Positions 18,324-25,115 of a stretch of DNA of 64,000 bases are shown piece by piece. Source of the stretch: Bermanella marisrubri (lineage in GTDB: Bacteria > Pseudomonadota > Gammaproteobacteria > Pseudomonadales > Oceanobacteraceae); NCBI RefSeq assembly GCF_012295615.1, contig NZ_CP051183.1, positions 462,501-526,500 of the forward strand, given 5' to 3'. The notes below the pieces were generated by a model. The model was not told where the DNA came from and did no database searches. It saw only the letters and a program-made list of their open reading frames with translations. Positions within the stretch are counted from its first letter, which is position 1. The number at the start of each line of letters is the position of its first letter. The position numbers were made by a program, and so were the translations under genes.

Positions 18324-18704
18324 TTACCCACCTTGGCAAAGTCGATAGTTTTTAAAGTGAGCAGCTGCTATTGCTATCGCACCTATGACCGTCACTACTA
18401 CTTCCCATTCATGACCGAAAAGTGGTTCAACGGCAGCCACGGCCAAAACCATAAGTGTTAAACCGATTATACCGATAGCGGTCACATTGAAACGTTTATG
18501 TTTTTTACACCCGCTATACAGCGCAATGGCACTGAAAGGAATCACTGCTATGAGCATCCACATATGAACAGATTCGTTGCCTAGAATCACGGCAAGGCTA
18601 GCCGGAACAAAAACAACGAATATAGGCATGGCAATGCAGTGAATAAGACAGAGAAGGGAAAGACTAATGGCAATTTTATCGCCGAGATATTTAGCTGACA
18701 TCAT
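18324..18704 (-). CDS. MerC-domain inner-membrane protein
   Basis: A 126-residue membrane protein with about four hydrophobic helices. CLIHCIAMP near residue 20 is the MerC metal-binding motif with its two cysteines. MerC proteins move mercuric ion in mer operons, but stand-alone versions near zur are more likely linked to zinc or other divalent metals. The start chosen is the ATG at 18704 because AAGGAA lies six bases upstream; a TTG at 18722 would be the longer alternative. It follows the DUF1826 gene closely and is probably co-transcribed from the Zur-controlled promoter. Confidence 0.8.
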   Translation of the reverse strand: MMSAKYLGDKIAISLSLLCLIHCIAMPIFVVFVPASLAVILGNESVHMWMLIAVIPFSAIALYSGCKKHKRFNVTAIGIIGLTLMVLAVAAVEPLFGHEWEVVVTVIGAIAIAAAHFKNYRLCQGG

Positions 18705-18728
18705 TAACATTTCCTTATTCAACCGTAA

Positions 18729-19403
18729 TCACTGAACCATATCCAGAGTGAGCAAAAGACGTTGTGTATGTTGTGGTACTTTAGGAGATCGATGTACTAG
18801 ACCAGAGCCTTCGTTACCTATCCAGCGCTCACCTTTTAAGAGAGCAGCATCTCCGCCGTTTAATTTCTGTATGTGATTAAGATCGGTAAGTAAGCCGGAT
18901 TCCTCGTCAGGTAATCCTCCATTACCGGCCCCCAGTTTTTCTCTGTTCACGTTTTTATGTTCGACCCATTCGCTTCCGGGGCCAAAATACGTGGTAACTA
19001 ATCGACAGGGCACCTTATCTACATGAAAGCGAGGACACATAGCACGATCTATCTTGGTTAAGCGAATCCCCGCTTGCTCTGTCCCAAGTAAGCAGCAAAA
19101 CATATCCACAAGATCTGCAACGTCTTGAAATAAAGCGAGAGCCGTATCGCTAATACCAAACTCATCACTGAGTACATCGATGGCATTGTCAGGCGTTGCT
19201 ATGAGCGCATTACTGGAAGATGCCTTGGATGACAAGAGGTTGGTTGCAGCGGTTGCTATCTCAGCGGAAAGATCTCGTTGCAGGATGGCAATATTTGTAT
19301 GCTCTTGGTAAATCTCGGTAAATACATCTGGCTCAGTCCCAATGGCTGCGCCAGGCGGAGCCGCGATCACGGGTTCTGACGTCGAAGAGGGTGCAGGTAT
19401 CAT
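18729..19403 (-). CDS. DUF1826 family protein, probable Zur target
   Basis: A 224-residue protein of DUF1826. Visible family features include FHVDKVPCRLVTTYFGPGSEW (here shortened to FHVDKVPCRL) near 130, which looks like a 2-oxoglutarate/iron-oxygenase-like HxD pattern, and GDAALLKGERWIGNEGSGLVH-type sequence near 185-205. DUF1826 genes are often next to zinc-related genes such as the DksA2-like or MerC genes, and are derepressed in zinc shortage in Pseudomonas as I recall. The biochemical role is unknown to me. An AGGAGG ribosome binding site lies 7 bp before the ATG, and the palindromic operator ends 26 bp upstream of the start, a position that would block the promoter. Confidence 0.8.
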   Translation of the reverse strand: MIPAPSSTSEPVIAAPPGAAIGTEPDVFTEIYQEHTNIAILQRDLSAEIATAATNLLSSKASSSNALIATPDNAIDVLSDEFGISDTALALFQDVADLVDMFCCLLGTEQAGIRLTKIDRAMCPRFHVDKVPCRLVTTYFGPGSEWVEHKNVNREKLGAGNGGLPDEESGLLTDLNHIQKLNGGDAALLKGERWIGNEGSGLVHRSPKVPQHTQRLLLTLDMVQ

Positions 19404-19428
19404 AACTTTGCCTCCTGTCGGATTGACT

Positions 19429-19454
19429 AAAAGATATGATATATTATATCTTTT
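19429..19454 (-). promoter_or_regulatory. Probable Zur operator
   Basis: A 26-bp AT-rich palindrome with only one mismatched pair: the left half is AAAAGATATGATA and the right half TATTATATCTTTT. The inner part, GATA-TATC around an AT core, resembles the gammaproteobacterial Zur box type. It ends 26 bp before the DUF1826 start codon. The link to Zur is inferred from the AT-rich palindrome and the zur gene 1.1 kb away. Confidence 0.65.
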
Positions 19455-19502
19455 GTCGGCAAAGAGAAGTTCCCAGCGTTCGCTATTCTGAAATCATGTT
19501 AA

Positions 19503-20093
19503 TTAGTTGCTTTGCGATGGCGGCTCTGTGTAAGGCTCTATGTTATGGACTTCCATGGTGTAGGCCGATTTAGCTACCGAATTTTCAATGAGTTCAGTGA
19601 CAAGCTTGCCTTCAATCCAAAATGGATCGTAGAGTACTTTGAGCTGAATACCTTTATCGAATTTCGAATAAATAATCTGATTGGGCGGCGGTGGAGGTAC
19701 ATGAATACAAGCGCCGAAGAAGGGCACAAAGAAAAAGCGAGTCACCACTTGTTCATCGTCAAATTCAAGTGGAACGATGAAGCCAGAAACGCGGACTAAT
19801 TGGTTATTGTATTCAGCTTTAATATCGGTGGACGCTAAGGCTCTTTGATAGGGGTCGTCTTTATCAGCGAACTGATCACTGCTCAATTGACCGGACAGTT
19901 GATCGGCCTCGCTACCGTCTTCGATTTCATCAAGATAGGCGGGTGGATTCTTAAGAGCCTCTAAATCGTGCTCGGGAATCAGGTCGGTCCAATCAATGGT
20001 GGTATATTGGCTGTTCGCATCATTAGACAGGCTGGCTTGAGACAGCAATAATGTGGTCATGCCCATAGTGATCAATAACAAAAATCGCAACAT
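19503..20093 (-). CDS. DUF3299 family exported protein
   Basis: A 196-residue protein with a signal peptide (about 1-23, ending SQASLS). The DUF3299 core is RVSGFIVPLEFDDEQVVTRF (about 105-124) followed by FFVPFFGACIHVPPPPPNQ with one cysteine and a poly-proline turn. Family members accompany an ABC transporter (MacB-like permease plus ATPase) in zinc-regulated clusters such as the Vibrio Zrg system. Here it is divergent from that transporter with a 77-bp gap. A role in metal handling in the periplasm is inferred. The ribosome binding site is weak (GAGCGA). Confidence 0.8.
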   Translation of the reverse strand: MLRFLLLITMGMTTLLLSQASLSNDANSQYTTIDWTDLIPEHDLEALKNPPAYLDEIEDGSEADQLSGQLSSDQFADKDDPYQRALASTDIKAEYNNQLVRVSGFIVPLEFDDEQVVTRFFFVPFFGACIHVPPPPPNQIIYSKFDKGIQLKVLYDPFWIEGKLVTELIENSVAKSAYTMEVHNIEPYTEPPSQSN

Positions 20094-20170
20094 AAGATCG
20101 CTCAGCTCAATACAACGTAGAAGCCTGTATTAAACGCGGCAAAAGCAAAACTGTCAAAGAGGTTGACTCA

Positions 20171-20842
20171 TTGCAAACAGCAGACGTTAGCAACAGCATT
20201 GAAATACAAAATCTATGCTTTCAATACGAAGCAGCCACACCTTTACTCAAGGTTGCTCATTGGCAATTGGCCGCCGGTGAACAGGTTTTATTAAAGGGCC
20301 CATCAGGTATTGGTAAGTCTAGTTTTCTAAATTTAATCGCAGGTCTGTTTGATCCCCAGCAAGGCGAAGTTCAAGTATTAGGTTGTTGCCTGAATGACAT
20401 GAGTGCCAGCCAAAAAGATCGCTTCCGTGCACAGCATGTCGGCATGGTACAGCAGACGTTTAATCTTATTCCGTATTTAACTGTTAAGCACAATATCGCC
20501 CTGGCTCAGCGTTTCGCTGGACTCAAGTTGGATGAGCAAGAGCTTAGCCAATACTTAAACTCAACGAACTTGCCTTTAACTGTGGCGGATAAAAAAGTCA
20601 GTGAGCTAAGTGTAGGTCAGCAGCAACGTATCGCTATTATCCGAGCGTTGATAAACAAGCCACAAATATTGCTGGTGGATGAACCAACTTCTGCACTTGA
20701 TGACAATAATACCCATGACTTTATGAACTTACTCATGAAACTAAGTAAACAAACACAAGCCAGTTTATTAATGGTGAGTCACGATCAGCGAGTCGAACGC
20801 TATTTTGACAATGTGGTACAGCTAGAGGAGATTAACTCATGA
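20171..20842 (+). CDS. ABC transporter ATP-binding protein, LolD/MacB type
   Basis: A 223-residue ATPase. Walker A is GPSGIGKSS (about 40-48), the signature is LSVGQQQR (about 146-153), Walker B is ILLVDEPTSALD (about 166-177), and the switch His is in MVSHDQ. The start codon is TTG at 20171, supported by AAAGAGG nine bases upstream and by no better in-frame ATG. It overlaps the permease gene by four bases (ATGA), so the two are translated together. The family (with LolD, MacB and FtsE) usually powers mechanical work or export with an FtsX-like permease rather than simple import. Confidence 0.88.
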   Translation: MQTADVSNSIEIQNLCFQYEAATPLLKVAHWQLAAGEQVLLKGPSGIGKSSFLNLIAGLFDPQQGEVQVLGCCLNDMSASQKDRFRAQHVGMVQQTFNLIPYLTVKHNIALAQRFAGLKLDEQELSQYLNSTNLPLTVADKKVSELSVGQQQRIAIIRALINKPQILLVDEPTSALDDNNTHDFMNLLMKLSKQTQASLLMVSHDQRVERYFDNVVQLEEINS

Positions 20843-22275
20843 TGCGTTTGTTTTTCTCTACTGTATGGCAAAGTTTGCTGCATCGTCCTGTGGCCATTGG
20901 TATGACTATCGTGTCCATCTTTATGAGTGTGTATTTGCTGATTGCCATTGAACACTTGCGAGGACAAAGCCAAGAGAACTTCAAGAATACGGTTTCCGGC
21001 GTTGATCTTTTGGTTGGGCCTAGAGGTAGCGGAACTAACCTGCTTTTATATTCGATTTTTCAGATTGGTTATCCCAGTGTGAACATTTCTTGGGATACTT
21101 ATGAAGCACTATCAAAGCATCCACAAATGGATTGGACCATTCCCATTTCATTAGGGGATAGTCACCGCGGTTTTCGTGTGATTGGTACGACGGAAGATTA
21201 TTTCAAACATTACCGTTATGGACGCAAACAAAATCTGGCCTTCCAGCAGCAAGGTCAGAATAGCCATGAACACCACGATCACGACCATGAACATGATCAC
21301 GTGGAAGATCATCAAGCCGAAAACCAAGCAAACCACTTAGATTTCCATGGTGCTGTCATCGGCGCCTATGTGGCACAAAAATTAGATTATCAAGTAGGAC
21401 ATGAAATCACCTTAAGCCATGGGCTATCAGAAGCGAGTTTTCATCACCATGATGATCATCCCATAAAGATACAAGCTATTTTGGAACCGACAGGTACACC
21501 CGTAGATAAACTGGTATTGGTTCCTCTTGCGGTAATTGAGGATATTCATGAGCCGGCAAGCAACAAGAAAAGCGCCGCTAGCGGCGAAAGCAGCATTCAG
21601 TCAAAGGCAAGTTTTAGTGCAGGTTATTTAACTAGCAAACAAACCAAGCAACAGATTAAAACACCCAAAAAAGAAGAGCATGATCATCACGGGCACGATC
21701 ATGAATCTCATGACGACCATGATCATGGATCACATAAAACTCCTGAGAATATTACGGCGTTTATGCTGGGCCTCAACAACAAAATGATGACATTCCAGCT
21801 ACAACATTACATCAATAATTATAAAGGCGAAGCGTTGACCGCTACCTTGCCAGGTGTCGCGCTGACCCAGCTTTGGCAAAGCATGAACATTATGGAAAAC
21901 ACTTTACGCAGCATTGCGGTATTGGTTTTGATCGCATCACTTATTGGTATGAGTGCAACCTTGCTGGCGAGTATGGATGCGCGTAAACAAGAGCTTAAGA
22001 TTTTCCGCACTATGGGCGCCCACCCACGCTTTGTCTTTGCCTTTATTCTCACAGAAGGTTTTATCATCACGTTTGTTGGTATCGTATTAGCTTTGGCCGC
22101 CATACTGATCAGTATTCCAATTGCCAATCAATATTTGATTCAGTATTTGGGAATGACGTTAAGCTTTAACTTCTTAAGTCTCAGCACAGGCATCGTTCTG
22201 ATTGTCATACTGCTTGCCAGTTTGTTGATGTCTTGTATTCCAGCGTGGAATGCATATCGGAAGGTGTTGGTTTAG
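20839..22275 (+). CDS. FtsX/MacB-type ABC permease with His-rich periplasmic segments
   Basis: A 478-residue permease with one N-terminal membrane helix (about 15-35), a large periplasmic domain, and three C-terminal helices (about 355-380, 395-430 and 440-465), as in the FtsX/MacB family. Two histidine-rich stretches stand in the periplasmic part, near 135-153 (HEHHDHDHEHDH) and 275-298 (HDHHGHDHESHDDHDHG), with a smaller HHHDD between them. Such repeats bind zinc or other divalent metals. With the neighbouring zur and DUF3299 genes this suggests a zinc-linked transporter resembling the Zrg-type. No periplasmic DUF2796-type binding protein is present nearby, so the direction of transport is open. 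Confidence 0.85.
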   Translation: MMRLFFSTVWQSLLHRPVAIGMTIVSIFMSVYLLIAIEHLRGQSQENFKNTVSGVDLLVGPRGSGTNLLLYSIFQIGYPSVNISWDTYEALSKHPQMDWTIPISLGDSHRGFRVIGTTEDYFKHYRYGRKQNLAFQQQGQNSHEHHDHDHEHDHVEDHQAENQANHLDFHGAVIGAYVAQKLDYQVGHEITLSHGLSEASFHHHDDHPIKIQAILEPTGTPVDKLVLVPLAVIEDIHEPASNKKSAASGESSIQSKASFSAGYLTSKQTKQQIKTPKKEEHDHHGHDHESHDDHDHGSHKTPENITAFMLGLNNKMMTFQLQHYINNYKGEALTATLPGVALTQLWQSMNIMENTLRSIAVLVLIASLIGMSATLLASMDARKQELKIFRTMGAHPRFVFAFILTEGFIITFVGIVLALAAILISIPIANQYLIQYLGMTLSFNFLSLSTGIVLIVILLASLLMSCIPAWNAYRKVLV

Positions 22276-22730
22276 CTTGCAATTATGCTTATCTGCGAAG
22301 TGTTGCTAAAACGCTATATGTCTATCTGAAAGTCAGCATTTTTTATCAAACAATTGTATCTGCGGCATCCTCATCTAGTGAATCGTAGAAGTTTTTATTC
22401 GTGCACATTATCTTTATAAAAGTAATGCTTGTTGAATACTGAACAGGGCTCCTCTCAAATCGAGAGAAATTTGCCCCCCTCCCTAGATATAATCACCTTC
22501 GAATAATTTCTGTATAAATCAGTACTCAAGTGCACGAACCCGCATATAAAGACGATTTATTCATACGAGATTTCCAGAAAACTGTGAAACTAAGCTATTA
22601 GTCTGATATTCAATAACAGCAAGCTGCGGATAGTCTACTCATTCTCTCATGCTGGTTCGGTAGGAAATGGAGGAATCCATTGTACCGAAAAAAACTCCCC
22701 ATAACGCTAAACCCACATAAGGAACTGATT
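22276..22730. other. 455-bp intergenic region before the SurE-like gene
   Basis: AT-rich, with no credible gene. A small hairpin CTCTC-AAATC-GAGAG near 22453-22467 lies inside a GGGC/GCCC pair and could be an attenuator or weak terminator after the ABC permease gene. The promoter of the SurE-like gene should lie in the last 200 bp. I see no clear operator. Confidence 0.35.
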
Positions 22731-23732
22731 ATGAAATTAAGCAGAATTATTGCTAGTGCAATTATAGCGACTGGCTTTTCGCTGCCTGCTAGCGCCTTGA
22801 ATATTATTTTAACCAACGATGATAGTTGGGCGACTGACAATATACAGATCTTGTTTACTGAGCTTAAAGCCGCGGGACACGATGTACTTATGGCCACGCC
22901 CTGTTTAGGTCAAAGTGGCAAAGGTGGCGCAATGAACGTAATAAAAGAGGTGAATGTTGATCGTAGTATAGTTGATCAAGGTCAGGTTTGTGTTGGCGAT
23001 ACCGATGAGTCGGTCCCTTATGATGATTTTGTAGCTGGTACGCCTGTAATGGCTGTACTCTACGGCATTGATGTACTTGCTGAGGAAACTTGGGGGCAAG
23101 CACCTGATTTGGTTATCTCTGGTCCTAACGAGGGCAATAACCTAGGCTACATTACCAATAATTCAGGTACGTTAGGTGCAGCTAATATCGCTATTGCTCG
23201 AGGCATACCAGCTATTGCTATTAGCGCCGACGATGGTGATGCCGAAAAGGCCGTATTAGTCGCCTCTGCAGTAAATCAATTAATTGCAGAGTTAGAAGCC
23301 AACCGTGGTGAAAGTGAGCCGCTATTACCAAAGTTTACCGGTTTAAACGTTAATACTCCTGAGGATATGGCAAATAACCTGGGCTTTAAGTTTGCCAATG
23401 TTGGATGGAATGCAAGTGACATTGGTTTGAAATTTTTTACTGATCTATCGAAAAGTCGTATCGCTATCCACTTTGTTGCTCTTAGCTTGTTAAAAGACGG
23501 CCATGCCAATAACTATGAAGAGGCCACAGGCATTGCCAAATACCTATACAAAGACAAGCCCGGTGTGAGTTTCGTGCGCGATGCAGAATTAATTGATGAT
23601 AATAATGAAAACAGTGAAGGTGTGTTGGTAGATCAAGGCTATATCACCATTAGTACTATTGAGGCGAACGTTCAGGCCAGCCGCGCGAAAACGGCACTGA
23701 CCGCCATTAAACTCCATGGATTAACTCAATAG
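22731..23732 (+). CDS. Exported SurE-like nucleotidase
   Basis: A 333-residue protein whose first 22 residues are a signal peptide (MKLSRIIASAIIATGFSLPASA), followed at once by the SurE N-terminus NIILTNDDSW. The SurE fold carries the metal-binding Asp pair in TNDD, a Ser in CLGQSGKGG, and the Asn in SGPNEGNNLG. SurE hydrolyses nucleoside monophosphates, but the normal protein is cytoplasmic and ends near 250 residues, so an exported, longer version is unusual. The start at 22731 has AAGGA upstream; a longer frame from 22680 would bury the signal peptide. It is followed 10 bp later by a lipoprotein gene, with which it forms an operon. Confidence 0.8.
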   Translation: MKLSRIIASAIIATGFSLPASALNIILTNDDSWATDNIQILFTELKAAGHDVLMATPCLGQSGKGGAMNVIKEVNVDRSIVDQGQVCVGDTDESVPYDDFVAGTPVMAVLYGIDVLAEETWGQAPDLVISGPNEGNNLGYITNNSGTLGAANIAIARGIPAIAISADDGDAEKAVLVASAVNQLIAELEANRGESEPLLPKFTGLNVNTPEDMANNLGFKFANVGWNASDIGLKFFTDLSKSRIAIHFVALSLLKDGHANNYEEATGIAKYLYKDKPGVSFVRDAELIDDNNENSEGVLVDQGYITISTIEANVQASRAKTALTAIKLHGLTQ

Positions 23733-23742
23733 GGTCAACACT

Positions 23743-24357
23743 ATGCGCAGAATACTATTTATCGTCATCAGCGTGGCCATACTGGCAGGCTGTAACGACT
23801 ACTTACTTGAGCACCAAGGAACCTACCAGACCGCTTATATGGTCAATAACCAAGCTATGCTGGCACGTTTAAGCATCAACAAATTCGGTGCAGTGTTGGT
23901 TGTCACTGATGCGCTTGAGCAATCAAGCAGTGTGAATGCCACAATCACCCATGACATGGAGCAGCTTGATTTCGCGGGTGTGTCAGAATGCATTGATGTT
24001 GCCGATCGTTTTGAGTGTACGTTAGAGGGCCAAACCATAACTCTAAATAAAACGGTCCCGATGGCAGGTACCAGCCTTGAAGAATTGGCCGGAGAGTATC
24101 AACTTTTGAACGACTATGGCGTAGCAACAATAGTCGTTGCTGATAGTGGAAAGTTTTCCACAAATATTAATGGTTGTGAATTGAAAGGGCGGCTAAGCAT
24201 CGACGCAGACGCTTTGGTAATTAAAAAACTAAAAGACAGCTGTGATAAAAAGGTTGAGTTTGGAGTGGCTTTTAATAGCACAGAAAACTCAGCACCTGAG
24301 TCATTAGAAGTATTCGTAAGTGATCACGTTTTAACGGGTGACTGGGTAAAACGCTAA
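23743..24357 (+). CDS. Putative lipoprotein, unknown function
   Basis: A 204-residue protein with a lipobox (LAGC at about 14-17), so it should be acylated and membrane-bound. The rest is beta-rich with two cysteine pairs (C near 85 and 91, and C near 144 and 165). I do not recognise the family. It lies 10 bp after the SurE-like gene, which suggests a joint envelope function, and ends before a strong terminator. Confidence 0.65.
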   Translation: MRRILFIVISVAILAGCNDYLLEHQGTYQTAYMVNNQAMLARLSINKFGAVLVVTDALEQSSSVNATITHDMEQLDFAGVSECIDVADRFECTLEGQTITLNKTVPMAGTSLEELAGEYQLLNDYGVATIVVADSGKFSTNINGCELKGRLSIDADALVIKKLKDSCDKKVEFGVAFNSTENSAPESLEVFVSDHVLTGDWVKR

Positions 24358-24418
24358 TGTTCAGAGCCTCCTTACCGTTCTTGAAACTGTAGTAGTAAAC
24401 GACTTAAGTCAAGCACTA

Positions 24419-24448
24419 GAACCAAGATGCTCATCTTGGTTCGTCTTT
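24419..24448 (+). terminator. Terminator after the lipoprotein gene
   Basis: An 11-base perfect stem GAACCAAGATG/CATCTTGGTTC with a two-base spacer is followed by GTCTTT. It lies 60 bp after the lipoprotein stop codon. Confidence 0.7.
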
Positions 24449-24544
24449 AGGTTATTGCAAATAAAGGAGCGCTTATTGCACTCTTCTGTTTTTAGCAAAG
24501 CCTGCTTTGCGCGGTGTAATGATTAAAATCTTTGATTTTAAGCT

Positions 24545-24600
24545 GGAGAATAGTCCAATGAGGTTCATCATGAGCGAAGCGAGATGGTGGGCCCAGCAGG
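24545..24600 (-). repeat. 56-bp direct repeat, copy distal to the tRNA
   Basis: Exactly identical to 24672-24727. It contains the last 16 bases of the tRNA 3' end (24585-24600) and 40 bp of downstream flank, but no other tRNA part, so it is a tRNA remnant. It is followed on the minus strand by a hairpin AAAATC/GATTTT. Confidence 0.9.
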
Positions 24601-24671
24601 GAACAAATAAGACGTTTTTCGAAGCGAAGCTTCGGGTCTTATTTTTCGATAAACATTTGTAATGTTTGGCC

Positions 24672-24727
24672 GGAGAATAGTCCAATGAGGTTCATCATGA
24701 GCGAAGCGAGATGGTGGGCCCAGCAGG
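24672..24727 (-). repeat. 56-bp direct repeat, copy overlapping the tRNA 3' end
   Basis: This copy covers the genuine tRNA 3' end, including the encoded CCA, plus its flank. It is followed on the minus strand by a hairpin AAACATT/AATGTTT at 24651-24667, at the same place as the hairpin after the other copy but with different arms. Confidence 0.9.
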
Positions 24728-24788
24728 ACTTGAACCTGCGACCGATCGATTATGAGTCGAGCGCTCTAACCAACTGAGCTATGGGCCC
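24712..24788 (-). tRNA. tRNA with anticodon CAT, probably tRNA-Ile2
   Basis: A complete 77-base cloverleaf with encoded CCA: seven-base acceptor GGGCCCA/TGGGCCC, D-arm GCTC/GAGC, anticodon loop CTCATAA and T-arm GCAGG/CCTGC. The anticodon-arm context GACTCATAATCG matches E. coli ileX (tRNA-Ile2, whose C34 is changed to lysidine to read AUA) better than elongator tRNA-Met. The position 27-43 pair is C-U here. It could be called tRNA-Met by simple anticodon reading. Confidence 0.85.
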
Positions 24789-24800
24789 TTTAACTTGATC

Positions 24801-24879
24801 TTTATTGCTATTACTTCGTTGAATCCTCGTCGTGTACAGTACGTACACTTCCTGCGGTTCGCCTTGTTCTAGCAATAAA
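24801..24879. repeat. Imperfect palindromic intergenic element P1
   Basis: Outer arms TTTATTGCTA and TAGCAATAAA are perfectly complementary. Linkers of 21 bases on each side contain GAATCCTC on the left and CTGCGGTTC on the right. The inner stem is GTGTAC/GTACAC with a five-base loop. Elements P2 (31166-31251) and P3 (31328-31380) have the same geometry. Confidence 0.75.
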
Positions 24880-25042
24880 TCTCTGCGTTAAACCTTGCAT
24901 CCTAAGTATGGATGCTTCCAGAATCGCTAAAATCCGGCGTTAGCCGAATTCAGAAATCTGCGTTAAGTCTGCAGAGTGAACTGTTCAAGAGATAAACAAT
25001 TCGGTTTTTCTTATGCGCTTTTTGCCTTTTTCGGGCGGGCAT

Positions 25043-25083
25043 AAAAAAAGAGCCTCGGATTATAAAGTCCTTGGCTCTTTTTT
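25043..25083 (-). terminator. Bidirectional terminator after rpoD
   Basis: The stem AGAGCC/GGCTCT has an A-run before it and a T-run after it on both strands, with an interrupted inner stem TCGGA/TCCTT. It lies just past the rpoD stop codon. Confidence 0.85.
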
Positions 25084-25115
25084 CATAGTCTTAAGTATAT
25101 GATTTTTAGATGATT

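Noticed and set aside
24473-24685. 70-codon open frame on the minus strand downstream of the tRNA
   Set aside because: It is made of the duplicated tRNA 3' end and hairpin elements; such frames are common spurious calls.
24545-24788. Integrated element bounded by attL/attR at the tRNA
   Set aside because: The direct repeats are only 127 bp apart and contain no integrase; at most this is a trace of past integration.
24712-24788. Elongator or initiator tRNA-Met
   Set aside because: The anticodon is CAT, but the arm sequence GACTCATAATCG and the G-C acceptor fit tRNA-Ile2 better; tRNA-Met stays possible.
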